Below are positions 42,926-54,678 of a DNA stretch of 64,000 bases, piece by piece. The DNA comes from Platerodrilus igneus. Taxonomy: Eukaryota; Arthropoda; Insecta; Coleoptera; Lycidae. The notes below the pieces were generated by a model that was given only the letters and a program-made list of their open reading frames with translations, was not told the DNA's origin and made no database searches. The DNA is taken from the NCBI GenBank assembly GCA_036346225.1, contig JARFIW010001339.1, positions 1,191,001 through 1,255,000 on the forward strand, in the 5' to 3' direction. The position numbers and the translations under genes are program-made. How positions within the stretch are numbered: position 1 is the first letter of the stretch; the number at the start of each line of letters is the position of its first letter.

Positions 42926-45900
42926 TAGTAGCGTAATCCGTTGAAATTTTTTTAATCGGATTGGTAGTTTCTGTGGTAGTGGATATTATATAAGTCAACC
43001 CCCTAAAGGGGAGAGGGGTTAAAAATCGTGTTGTGTTGGGTAGTAGTTGCGTGGTAGTAGCGATATCCGTTGAAATTTTTTTAGTCGGATTGGTTGTTTC
43101 TGTGGTAGTAGGGTTTATATAAACTAACCCCCTAAAGAGGAAGGGGGGCGGGTTGAAAATCGTATTGTGTTGGGTGGTAGTTGCGTTGTAGTAGCGATAC
43201 CTGTTGAAATTTTTTTAATCTGATTGGTAGTTTTTGTGGTAGTGAGTTTTATATAAACCAACATTCTAAGGGAGATGGGGGGCAAAAAATCGTGTTGTGT
43301 TGGTTGGTAGTTGCGTGGTAGTAGTGATATTCGTAAATTTTCTTAATCGGATTGGTAGTTTCTGGGTTAGTGAGTTTTATATAAACCAACCCCCTAAAGA
43401 AAGTGAGGGGCAGGATGAAAATCGTATTCTGTTTGGTGGTAGTTGCGTGGTAGTAACGATATCCGTTTAAATTTTTTAATCGGATTGGTAGTTTCTGTGG
43501 TAGTGAGTAGTATATAAACCAACCCCCAAAGAAAGGAGGGGGGTTGAAAATCGTGTTGTGTTGGATGGTAGTTGCGTGGTAGTAGCGATATCCGTTGAAA
43601 TTTTGTTAATCGGATTGGTAGTTTTTGTGGTAGTGAGTTATATATAAACCAACCCCCTAAGGGGGAAGAGGGGTGAAAAATTGTGTTGTGTTGGGTGGTA
43701 GTTGCGTGGTGGTTGAGAAATCCGTTAAAATTTTGTTAATCGGATTGGTAGTTTTTGTGGTAGTGAGTTATATATAAACCAACCCCCTAAGGGGGAAGAG
43801 GGGTGAAAAATTGTGTTGTGTTGGGTGGTAGTTGCGTGGTGGTTGGGAAATCCGTTGAAATTTTTTTAATCGGATTGGTAGTTTCTGTGGTAGTGGGTAT
43901 TATATAAGTCAACCCCCTAAAGGGGAGAGGGGTTAAAAATCGTGTTGTGTTGGGTAGTAGTTGCGTGGTAGTAGCGATATCCGTTGAAATGTTTTTAGTC
44001 GGATTGGTTGTTTCTGTGGTAGTAGGGTTTATATAAACTAACCCCCTAAAGAGGAAGGGGGGCGGGTTGAAAATCGTATTGTATTGGGTGGTAGTTGCGT
44101 TGTAGTAGCGATACCTGTTGAAATTTTTTTAATCTGATTGGTTATTTCTGTGGTAGTGAGTTTTATATAAACCAACCCCCCTAATGGTGGGGGGGAGTTG
44201 TAAGTCGTGTTGTTTTGGGTGGTAGTTGCGTTGTAGTAGCGATATCTGTTGAAATATTTTTAATCGGATTCGTAGTTTCTGTAGTAGTAAGTTTTATATA
44301 AACCAACCCCCCTAAGAGGGAGGGGGGGTTGAAGATCCTGTTGTGTTGGGTAGTAGTTGCGCGGTAGTAGCGATATTCGTTAAATTTTTTTTAATCTGAT
44401 TGGTAAGCTCTGTGGTAGTATTATATAAACCAACCCCCCAAGGGGGAGGGGGGTTTAAAATCGTGTTGTGTTAGGTGGTAGTTGCGTGGTAGTAGCGATA
44501 TCCATTGAAATTTTTTTAATCGGATTTGTAGTTTCTGTGGTAGTAAGTTTTATATAAACCAACCGCCTAAGGGGGAGAGGGGTTAAAAATCGTGTTGTGT
44601 TGGGTGGTAGTTGCGTGGTAGTAGCGATATCCGTTGAAATTTTTTTAATCTGATTGGTAGATTCTGTGGTAGTATTATATAAACCAACTCCCTAAGGGGG
44701 GAGGGGGTTTAAATCGTGTTGTGTTGGGTGGTAGTTGCGTGGTAGTAGCGATACCCATTGAAATTTTTTTAATCTGATTGGTAGTCTCTGTGGTAGTATT
44801 ATATAAACCAACTCCCTAAAGGGGAGGGAGGTTTTAATCGTGTTGTGTTGGGTGGTAGTTGCGTGGTAGTATTTATATCCGTTGAAATTTTTTTAATCGG
44901 ATTGGTAGTTTCTGTGGTAGTGAATTTTATATAAACCAACCTCCCTAAGGGGAAGGGGGGTTGAAAATCGTGTTGTGTTGGTTGGTAGTTGCGGGGTAGT
45001 AGCGATATCCGTTAAAATTTTTTTAATCGGATTGGTAGTTTCTGTGGTAGTGAGTGTTATATAAACCAACCCCCTAAGGGGTAGGGGGTTGAAAATCGTG
45101 TTGTGTTAGATAGTAGTGGCGTGATAGTAGCGATATCCGTTGAAATTTTTTTAATTGTATTGGTTGTTTCTGTGGTAGTGAGTTTTATATAAACCAAACC
45201 CCTAAGGGGGAGGAAGAGTTGTAAATCGTGTTGTGTTGGGTAGGTAGTTGCGTGGTAGTAGCAAGGGTGGAAAGTGGTGAAAAATTGTGTTGTGTTGGGT
45301 GATAGTTGTGCGGCGGTTGCGATATCCGTTAAAAATTTTTTAATCTGATTGGTAGTTTCTGTGGTAGTGAGTTTTATATAAACCAACCTCCCTAAGGGGA
45401 GGGGGGTTGAAAATCGTGTTGTGTTGGGTGGTAGTTGCGATATCCATTGAAATTTTTTAATCGGATTGGTAGTTTCTGTGGTAGTAAGTTTTATATAAAC
45501 CACCCCCTTAAGGGGGAGGGCGGTTGAAGATCGTGTTGTGTTGGGTGGTAGTTGCGTGGTAGTAGCGATATCCGTTTAAATTTTTTTAATCTGAATGGTA
45601 GTTTCTGTGGTAGTGAGTAATATATAAACCAACTCCCTAAGAACGGAGGGGGGTTGAAAATCGTGTTGTGTTGGATGGTAGTTGCGTGGCAGTAGCGATA
45701 TCCGATGAAATTTTTTTAATCGAATTGCTTGTTTCTGTGGTAGTGAGTTTTATATAAGCCAACCCCCCTAATGGGGGGAGTTGTAAGTCATGTTGTTATG
45801 GGTGGTAGTTGCGTTGTAGTAGCGATATCTGTTGAAATATTTTTAATCGGATTCGTAGTTTCTGTAGTAGTAAGTTTTATATAAACCAACCCCCTAAGGA

Positions 45901-47760
45901 GGAGGGGGGTTGAAAATCGTGTTGTGTTGGGTGGTAGCTGCCTGGTAGTAGCAATATCCGTTGAAATCTTTTTAATCGGATTGGTAGTTTCTGTGATAGT
46001 AAGTTTTATATAAACCAACCGCCTAAGGGGGAGGGGGGTTAAAAATCGTGTTGTGTTGGGTGGTAGTTGCGTGGTAGTAGCGATATCCGTTGAAATTTTT
46101 TTAATCTGATTGGTAGTTTCTGTGGTAGTATTATATAAACCAACTTCCTAAGGGGGGGAGGGGGTTGAAATCGTGTTGTGTTGGGTGGTAGTTGCATGGT
46201 AGTATGGATATCCGTTGAAATTTTTTTAATCTGATTGGTAGTCTCTGTGGTAGTATTATATAAACCAACCCCCTATGGGGGGAGGGGGGTTTAAAATCGT
46301 GTTGTGTTGGGTGGTAGTTGCGTGGTAGTAGCGATATCCATTGAAATTTTTTTAATCGGATTGGTAGTTTCTGTGGTAGTAAGTTTTATATAAACCAACC
46401 GCCTAAGGGGGAGGGGGGTTAAAAATCGTGTTGTGTTGGGTGGTAGTTGCGTGGTAGTAGCGATATCCGTTGAAATTTTTTTAATCTGATTGGTAGTTTC
46501 TGTGGTAGTATTATATAAACCAACTCCCTAAGGAGGGGAGGGGGTTTAAATCGTGTTGTGTTGGGTGGTAGTTGCATGGTAGTATGGATATCCGTTGAAA
46601 TTTTTTTAATCGGATTGGTAGTTTCTGTGGTAGTGAGTTTTATATAAACCAACCCCCTAAGGGGAGGGGGGTTGAAAATTGTGGCGTTGGGTGTTAGTTT
46701 CGTGGTAGTAGCGATATCCGTTAAATTTTTTTTAATCTGATTGGTAGTCTCTGCGGTAGTATTATATAAACCAACCTCCTAAGGGGTGAGGGCGGTTTAA
46801 AATCGTGTTGTCTTGGGTGGTAGTTGCGTGGTAGTAGCGATATCCATTGAAATTTTTTTAATCGAATTGGTAGTTTCTGTGGTAGTAAGTTTTATATAAA
46901 CCAACCCCCTAAGGGGGAGGGGGGTTGAAAATCGTGTTGTGTTGGGTGGTAGTTGCGTGGTAGTAGCGATATCCATTGAAATTTTTTTAATTGTATTGGT
47001 TGTTTCTGTGGTAGTGAGTTTTATATAAACCAACCTCCCTAAGGGGTTGAAAATCGTGTTGTGTTGGTTGGTAGTTGCGGGGTAGTATCGATATCCGTTA
47101 AAATTTTTTTAATCGGATTGGTAGTTTCTGTGGTAGTGAGTGTTATATAAACCAACCCCCTAAGGGGTAGGGGGTAGAAAATCGTGTTGTGTTAGATAGT
47201 AGTTGCGTGATAGTAGCGATATCCGTTGAAATTTTTTTAATTGTATTGGTTGTTTCTGTGGTAGTGAGTTTTATATAAACCACACCCCTAAGGGGGAGGA
47301 AGAGTTGTAAATCGTGTTGTGTTGGGTAGGTAGTTGCGTGGTAGTAGCAATATTCGTTAAAATTTTTTTAATCGGATTGGTAGTTTTTGTCGTAGTGGGT
47401 TTTATATAAACCAGCCTTCTAAAGAGGGAAAGTGGTGAAAAATTGTGTTGTGTTGGGTGTTAGTTGTGCGGTGGTTGCGATATCCGTTAAAATTTTTTTA
47501 ATCTGATTGGTAGTTTCTGTGGTAGTGAGTTTTATATAAACCAACCTCCCTAAGGGTGGGGGGTTGAAAATCGTGTTGTGTTGGGTGGTAGTAGCGATAT
47601 CCATTGAAATTTTTTAATCGGATTGGTAATTTCTGTGGTAGTAAGTTTTATATAAACCACCCCCCTAAGGGGGAGGGCAGTTGAAGATCGTGTTGTGTTG
47701 GGTGGTAGTAGCGATATCCGTTTAAATTTTTTTAATCTGATTGGTAGTGTCTGTGGTAGT
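42926..47760. repeat. ~125-bp satellite, array part 3
   Basis: About 39 units in the same orientation as parts 1 and 2, resuming at the other half of the interrupted unit. Longer-range repeats are visible: a block near 44.96-45.25 kb recurs at 47.05-47.35 kb (period about 2.09 kb); the unit at 43.08-43.20 recurs at 43.99-44.11 (about 0.91 kb); and 43609-43732 is repeated directly at 43733-43856. The array ends in a unit after CTGTGGTAGT at 47760. Confidence 0.96.
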
Positions 47761-48490
47761 CATTTCCTACTTGATCAGTAAAATAGGTAGTACCCAACAA
47801 ATCACATATTTAACGAGCTGCGTTTGGAGTGTTTTTGCAATTACATCAAGTTCTAAAAATATAAAACTTTTAAGAGGTATTAAAATAAAGTTTCATAGTA
47901 TTGCGTTTGGAGTACATCTTGTAAATTTCCCGTTAAACTGCATATTTTATAAAATCATCGAAATCGCATGATTTGCTTTTTGTTCGATGAATTAACTTGG
48001 TTGTTTTTCTTTTTTAGCTTGAGAGCCCACTTTCTTCATCCTAGTTTAAATCCAATGGCTAATACCACATAGAATGTTCACCGAAGAAATGTTTCATTAA
48101 TTACATTTACTGTGTTTCATGTATGTCTTTCAACACCTGTATAACATTTTCAAATGCAATTAAAGCCCCCTTGTTACACGCTCTCGTTTAAAATAAGCAA
48201 TATTGGAGGGTTTAAGGGTTAAGGTGTTTATTTCCAAACAATTTAAATAACTAAAAAGCAAAAAGTTGATTTGAGGTGTTAAACGAATCCTTTTATAGTT
48301 TTGAAAATACCTGTTTATATTAATAACAAATTTACTATTAATACAATTTATTCTAATATTTAATTTTACAGAATAATATATTGTATTCGAATTAAATTTG
48401 TAATAAAGGTCTAGATTATTTAATGGTGCACTTATTTGTTACAGGGAATATGCTCCACTAATCGATGTCCATAACTGATGAATTAACTAC
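47761..48490. other. No recognised feature
   Basis: AT-rich DNA between the end of the satellite and the 3' end of the SMC4-like pseudogene. I see no gene or repeat; part may be the 3'UTR of the retrocopy, though I find no clear poly(A) tail. Confidence 0.4.
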
Positions 48491-51400
48491 CTAATCTTCA
48501 TTCTCATCAAGATTAGCAACCTCATCTTCTAACATTTTGGTGTCTTCATTCTTATCATTATTAGGTTGGGGCCTAACATTGCAATTCTGAACAACTGTGT
48601 TTCTTTTATCCTGATTATCAGAAGTGCCATTTTAAGTTTGTGTACGATTAGAAAATCGTGTTGGATCAATGGTTGTTGATTCTGTACCATTCAAGTATAT
48701 GCCAGTAAGATGATTTGCCAGCTCAAATATTTGAGAACGTAACGATATTATTATAACTTGAGCATATTTTGTGCGTTTCTTAATATAATGTCCAACTATA
48801 GCGGCATTTCTAAAATCAAGAGTAGTATCTATTTCATCTATAACATATAATGGTGATGGTTTATAATGATGAAGCGCGAACGCTAACGCTAAAGAGGATA
48901 ATGTTTTTTCACCTCCAGACAGATTCAAAAAATTATTCCATGTTCTCATATGTGGTCGTACATTAAACTGTACCCCTTCAGTGAAAGGATCAAATGGGTC
49001 AACCAACTCAAATTCAGCATCACCTCGTAATGATATCACTTTGTATATTTCTTTCACATTGGCTTTGATAATATTAAAACCAAAATCTATACCTTTTTTA
49101 ACTTGGTTTTTTCTTGAAGTTACTTCCTTCAACTCATTACTATGTTGTATATAAATATCCTGTTTCTTCCTGTACTCCGTTATAGCATTTAAATTAGGTT
49201 TAGCAGTCTTTAGTTGTTCTTCATTAAAAGAGATATCACGCTGTAAATGATCAACATCTTTTTGTTGGAGTTCTTCTTTTGTAAATGTTTCTAAACTTTC
49301 AGTAGGATTACCAAGTATTTCTTCAAGTTTTAAATGTGCAAGCTTAGCTCGTAATGAATGCAGTTCATTTTTTAACTCATTCATTGCTTTATCAAAAACT
49401 TCGCATTTTTTATCAATTTCTATTTTATCAGATTTAACTTGAGCTTCTTGTTTTGTAAGAGCAGTAACTTTCTCCTTTATTTCTGCACATTCTGTTCCAA
49501 CATCTGATATTTGTTCAGTCAGGTCTTCTATGGTTTGCAATAATTGCTTACCATCAACCACAATTTCATCCTTCTGTTTTTTTTCATATTTATTAGTTTT
49601 GTTTCTTCTTCCTTAATTTCTTGTTCAAACCTCGAAATAGCATTGGTAGATTCTTGTGCATTGCGCTTTGCAGTTTTAATACAAATTGTAAGCCTCCTAA
49701 TTTCACTTTCATATTTATTAATAGTGCTAATAACTTCCTTCAGCTTTTTTTTCTATAAATTTTGTTTTATCAGAAGTTTTTCTAATCTTGGTATCAAACA
49801 AATCAATCTCAGCTTGCAGTTTTTGAACTTGGGCAAATACTCCATCATTTATATTTTTAGTTCTTTGCTTTACAATTTTTGGATCAACTATAGCCGACTT
49901 ACATTGTTGTTCTTGCAAGTTCCTTAATATTGAAGACTCTTCTTTGACATTTTGTAGCTCTATTGAATATTTTGATAAATTTGCTTTCATTTGAACTAGT
50001 TCAGCTTGTAAGGTGTTAACCTGCTTCATAAAAGCACTTTGTTGTTGTCTTAGCTGTCGAGGCGGCTCCGTGGCGTAGTGGTATGTGTGTGACTACTACG
50101 CCCAAGGTCCCGGGTTCGAATCCCGACACGGTCCGCTTGAAAAATGTTAGGCGAGCATTTTTCGCAAAAATACACCCTCGTTCGGATGAGAGGTAAAATG
50201 GAGGTCCCGTGTGTGAGTGTTGTCACGCACGTTAAAGATCCCTACCTTGCTTGGAACAGCAAGGATTCGGCAAAATTCAAAATTTTCCAGGTAAAAAAAA
50301 AAACTCGTTTCCTGGCCAATGTAGTACCTTCGGGTGGAGCATTGGAAAATCACATGTAATGTCTTAGCTGTCGTACGTTTTCTTCCTTTTTTTCAAACTC
50401 ATTTTCCATGTGTTCCACAACCTTAGGATCGGTTGTTGATACAACAACAGATTGACCCATTCTACCATGTAAAACAGTTTTTCCACTACCACTCATAGTT
50501 CCTGAGGTTTCAATTAACTGTCCTGCAAGTGTTCTCTGTGCTATAGTTTGTTGATTGGCATCATAATTTAATTGGAATTTGTTTAGCTTCTCCTTTTCTT
50601 GTTCATCGACATTGATATAATCTTTCAAATCAGATTCAGCAATGCTAAGAGCAGACTTTAAAGGATCAATATTAAGAGCTACAATTCTTGCTGCTAATGC
50701 ATTTTTCTGTTCCTGAAGCTCTTGGATTTGGATGCTAAAAGTTTCTCGAATAGCATCAAGTTCAGTGGTTAGCATTCTTTGTTCGTCTAACATATCCTCC
50801 TTCTTTTTAACACATTCAAGAATAGTCTCTTGGTTTTGTTCCAGAATTCTTTGTAAACCTGTCAACTTTTTCTGTTCCTTGACGAGTTCTTCTTTTTTGC
50901 TTGCGTGATTTATTAATTTGAACCATGTCTTCTTGAATCTGCATGTCTTTTTTGTTTGCTGCATTAAAAGCTTCCTTGATGTTGTCCCTTCTTTGTACTA
51001 AAGTTTCATGTTTTTTTGAAGTCTGTATATAAATGGTGTCTTTCGTTGTTTTTTCTTTACTGATTGCGTCAAGTTGGGTTTCTAATTCTTGTCGAGTGTT
51101 TGCTGCAGAAGCATTGTTTTCTTCAACAGTTTGCAACTTATCTTGTGTGCCATATATGTGCCACTGGTACACAATATTTTTATCAAAAACAACTTTATTA
51201 CCCAGTTTTAAAAACTCCACAACTTCTTTCATAGGTTCTAGTTTTAAAAACTGTTCAACTTCAGTTTCAATAAACTTAACACGATTCAGTTTTTCTGCTC
51301 TTTGTCTAGAAAGTCTTTCTAAGAGTTCATCTAACTTGACAAGAGGAGTCTTAAATCTTGTTGTACCAATAATATCGTCAAGATACTCCAACATACCAGT

Positions 51401-52075
51401 TTCATATTCAGTTTCAGCCTTACATTTCATCATTGAAATTTGTTTCACTTCACTCTGCGAAATTAAAAATTTGCTATGATGTAAATCAATTCCATGCTTG
51501 CGAAGAAGTTTTGTTACTTCCTTAAATTGAACACGACTACCATTTATAGTGTAATGTGAAGAATTATCTTTATGAGCAGTACGTGAAACTGTAAACTCGC
51601 TTCCAGGAATTTTTTCATAATCATTAATTCCTTTATCAACTATCACAGCACAATTTACAGTTACACTACAAGATGGAATATGCTGATAGTTTTCAGCATT
51701 ATATATTAATACCGAAACCTTCTCGGAACAAATTTTAGTATCACGATAACCAAATACAAATAACATAGCATCAATTACGATGCTACTATCACTGCGATTT
51801 GGTCCAATAATAACATTAAACCACTTATGAAATGGCCCTAGTATAAGATTGTCTGCAGAACTCTTAAAAAAAGAAAGGCTAATGCTTGTAATAATGAGTC
51901 TTTGTCTCGTAGTTTGATCAGTACAAGCAGCTCTTGGTGGAGAAATGTATATACCTTCAACACACATGGATCCTTCTTCATTCAAATTGTCTTTTACTTT
52001 AAAGGAATTGTCTTGTTCGTTTTCTGAACCATCTTCTACCACTAATTTATATTTCCGAGCTTTAGTGACAAGCAT
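48491..52075 (-). pseudogene. SMC4-like (condensin) retropseudogene
   Basis: Similar in order to SMC4, the ATPase subunit of condensin. Residues near the N-terminus (frame 52075-50816) show LGPFHKWFNVIIGPNRSDSS; the ATP-binding loop should read GPNGSGKS, so the essential Lys is lost. The coiled coil follows. A frameshift lies near 50.93 kb. The hinge domain is absent: coil runs straight into GQLIETSGTMSGSGKTVL, which normally follows it. A SINE (50060-50360) splits the frame, and two further shifts lie in A-runs near 49.74 and 49.59 kb. The head-closing region keeps the LSGGEK signature and Walker B LYVIDEID. A TAA at about 48632 precedes the last 45 codons. No introns are seen, which fits a retrocopy. 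It is not functional as SMC4. Confidence 0.9.
50060..50360 (+). mobile_element. tRNA-derived SINE inside the SMC4 pseudogene
   Basis: 301 bp flanked by the 13-bp duplication GTCTTAGCTGTCG (50047-50059 and 50361-50373). The head is tRNA-like with an A-box-like GTGGCGTAGTGGTA and a B box GGTTCGAATCC followed by CGACACGG. The body contains CACGCACGTTAAAGATCCCT, a segment resembling conserved central domains of invertebrate SINEs. The tail has an A11 run inside but ends in ACATGTAAT, not poly(A). Removing the SINE and one duplication restores the SMC4-like frame exactly. Confidence 0.93.
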
Positions 52076-52589
52076 ATTGTTTTAAATAATTGATGTTTAA
52101 GGTATTAAAACTATGTTACAATAATTATTCTTGAGAAGCTACTTGGGCGTTAACCGAGACCGACACCCAAAACAACAATAAACAATAATACAGCAAGAAG
52201 CATTCATGTACTAAATTTGGAGATAGTATAGTTAGGAACCGCTGTGAGTAATATAGGTCTTTCAAAATCTCAAGGTCTGTGAGATGCGCAATGAAGGAAG
52301 CCAGAGGTATCGAATAAAAAGAAAGAACAATACAAGTAAAATCTAAAAACATTAAACTTCCGGATGCGTATTCTGAATTAACTCAACTGTTTTGCTATGT
52401 GGATTGCATAACCAATAATTTATCAACATAATATAAATTACAAAACTACAGTGTTTGTATGCGGAACCAACTTTTTTGGTGTTTGTTTATTGATCTTTTT
52501 ATGTGTCATGTTTTCGTGCGTGTGTGGATAATAATAGACAGGCTAAATTTTTTAAAACTCTTGGCAGCCAAAATACTGTACTATTATTA
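52076..52589. other. No recognised feature
   Basis: Sequence 5' of the SMC4-like start. No motif is seen. Part of it could be 5'UTR of the retrocopied mRNA. Confidence 0.35.
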
Positions 52590-52872
52590 TTTTTTAAGAA
52601 TGCATATTTCATAGAATCATACTATAATAAAATTACTACCACAATCCTCAAATTGGCCCACATTAGATTTAGGACGTCTCTTATTAATTTTCTTCCTTCT
52701 GAAATAATTCGCTCGAATGTGTTTAGTCTAACTCCAGTTGCTGTTGCTACTCGTTCTTGTAAATTATTCACAGGAATAACAGGCATTCCATTCTTTTTTC
52801 TTCTTTTAAACTTTACACACTATAAATAATTTCTCTGCCTTGACTATGAACTGTTTTCCTGCGGTTACTCAT
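52590..52872 (-). pseudogene. Transposase N-terminal HTH fragment (IS630/Tc1-like)
   Basis: Minus strand from ATG at 52872: MSNRRKTVHSQGREIIYSV, a stop/frameshift, then GMPVIPVNNLQERVATATGV and RLNTFERIISEGRKLI. The arrangement (VHS..REII..V, then P....QERVAAATG..., then RI..E) is the usual DNA-binding start of insect IS630/Tc1-like transposases. No catalytic domain follows. Relationship to the DDE fragment at 41.8-42.6 kb is possible but not shown. Confidence 0.6.
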
Positions 52873-53333
52873 TGTAAAATTAAAAGCTCAGAAATAACAA
52901 AGTAATCTGTAAAACCAAACATTATTCTTCTAATTGAATTGAAACCTTCATTATACCTACAAATAAAAACTAGACTGAGTTGCAGTAGTTTTGAAAAAAC
53001 TTGTTGGAGTTGAATCAAGGCTGAAATCTCATAAATAATAATCAAAAACAATAATGATGAACCACAAATCTTAATACGCAAATAAATGACAAATGAATTA
53101 AAAATCAACAGCTGAGTTGTCAATGTTTTTTGTTTGATAATAGTTATTATAATATTAGATAGCCGTACTCGAGACACCACTTTACGTATAAGGAGAACAT
53201 GTATATGACTCTCTCGCTCGCGCTTCATGTCAGTCATTCTAATTGTAATGCTATGTTAGGTTTGCTGCTACAATAAAGTATCTTAAAGTGTATTATTTTA
53301 TTTATTTAGATTTATCCAGTAAATGTTAAAACA
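52873..53333. other. Possible LTR of the following Ty3-type element
   Basis: Just before the primer-binding site the sequence has AATAAAG (about 53273) and ends TGTTAAAACA (53324-53333), as the 3' part of an LTR would. I cannot find the left boundary and there is no second copy in the window. A 122-residue minus-strand frame here is judged spurious. Confidence 0.45.
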
Positions 53334-53350
53334 TGGCGCAGCCTAAGTAG
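53334..53350 (+). other. Primer-binding site of Ty3-type element
   Basis: TGGCGCAGCCTAAGTAG directly after a CA end. The sequence TGGCGCAG is a common start of tRNA primer-binding sites in insect Ty3/gypsy elements. The Gag frame starts 85 bp downstream. Confidence 0.6.
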
Positions 53351-53418
53351 AACCTATAGTGGAAAAAATATCGCAAGTATATAACAGTCTACGAAAGTTA
53401 GAATAATTTTTAGGTACG

Positions 53419-54200
53419 TTGGACGAGTCTATTACGAAGTATAAAATGGCCGCCGCTAACGGCCCTGTAAAATTACCGCCAGAATTTGACCTACAAGGGC
53501 AACATGCCGCCAGTGAGTGGAAATTCTGGAAAATTGTCTTCGAAGACTATTTAGTAGCAACCGGGCAGCATGAGGCAGCTGATCGAGTAAAACTATCGAT
53601 TTTAAGAAATATACTTGGTTGTGAATCAGCAAGTATCATGTCTACGTTCATACTAAAAGACGAAGAAAAAAATAAGTATAGAGCCACAATGGAGCTATTG
53701 GATAAATATGTAAATCCGCGCGTCAACGAATGTTTTGAAAGGTACGATTTTATTAAACGTGTGCAGAAGGAAAGCGAAAGTTTCGAGCATTTTCTCACAG
53801 ATTGTAAACATTTAGTAAAATCTTGTAACTATAATAATGTTGATCCAAACGAATCTGCTGAAGAATAATCGTTACGAGATAAAATCGTAATGGGTATTCG
53901 AGATCCCACTACAAGAGAAGCTCTTTTAAGGGTTGACAACCTGACATTAGTTAAAGCTATTGATTTCTGTCGCACCAGCGAACAAAGTAAGTCACAAAGT
54001 TTTCAATTCCAACAGCGAGTGATATCAACCGAGCTATTTTGGAGAAAAGGAACTTTCCTAAGAAGAAATCTAAGTCTAGGGATGACAAGAGCACATCGCA
54101 CGAGAAATTTTTATGTCGTAGATGTCAGAAATCACATGGACCACGTGAATGCCCTGCCTTTGGCAAGAAATGCAGAAAATGTGGGTTTTGAAAATCACTT
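53419..54200 (+). pseudogene. gag: Ty3-type Gag, broken
   Basis: The frame 53419-53868 has the Gag core KLPPEFDLQGQHAASEWKFW, then FLTDCKHLVKSCNY. A TAA at 53866 interrupts it; the same frame continues with SLRDKIVMGIRDP and REALLRVDNLTLVKAIDFCR. Near 54040 the frame shifts, and the zinc-knuckle region (CRRCQKSHGPRECPAFGKKC and RKCG) is found in the second frame at about 54105-54190, where it meets a TGA. Two knuckles are expected in this type; the second is cut. The element is therefore not able to make full Gag. Confidence 0.9.
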
Positions 54201-54349
54201 TGCGGTAGCATGCAAGGTAAGGAATGTGAAAGCTGCAGAAAAAAGCGGTGAATCCAGCGATTCTGAAATGTTTGTGCAAAATTTAAATGTTATGCTTTGT
54301 AAATGTAATAAAATTAGGTGTGAACATTCTAACAAGAGTATTTGGGAAG

Positions 54350-54678
54350 AATATTTGGTTATCGAGAATGTTAAACTTAGAAGTAAGTTAGATACAGAAG
54401 CTGATGTAAATGTTATGCCCGTATCAATTTTTCATAAATTTAAAAATAATTATAGGGTAAGACCGACTGAATATGTATTAAAAGCTTTTGAAGGTCCAAT
54501 TGCAAAACCTATCGGTATTATAAATTTAGGTATTAAGTATAAAGATCAAAGTATATTTGAGGATTTTGTAATTGTTGATGGTGTTAATCAGGTTCTGATT
54601 GGTGGTCGAGCTTGTCTTCAGTTAAATTTGATAAAAAGGGTCAATAAAATTGATTTGAGTTCTGATATAAATAACTAG
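54350..54678 (+). pseudogene. Ty3-type protease with mutated active site
   Basis: Part of the frame 53890-54678. The segment LRSKLDTEADVNVMPVS is the protease start, with DTEA where DTGA is required. FEDFVIVDGVNQVLIGGRAC is the second conserved block (ILG-like). A TAG at 54676 separates it from RT in the same frame. Glu in place of Gly in the active loop should abolish activity. Confidence 0.82.

Noticed and set aside
45057..47604. Repeated short minus-strand reading frames in array part 3
   Set aside because: Same satellite by-product as in part 1.
50060..50134. A functional tRNA gene
   Set aside because: The acceptor arms do not pair well, and the tRNA-like part belongs to a 301-bp unit with its own target duplication, so it is a SINE head.
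48632..52075. A functional divergent SMC4 paralogue
   Set aside because: Loss of the Walker A lysine and hinge, three or more frameshifts, an early stop and a SINE make a working product very unlikely.
52869..53237. 122-residue minus-strand hydrophobic frame
   Set aside because: No motif; it overlaps the probable LTR of the Ty3-type element and is AT-rich throughout.
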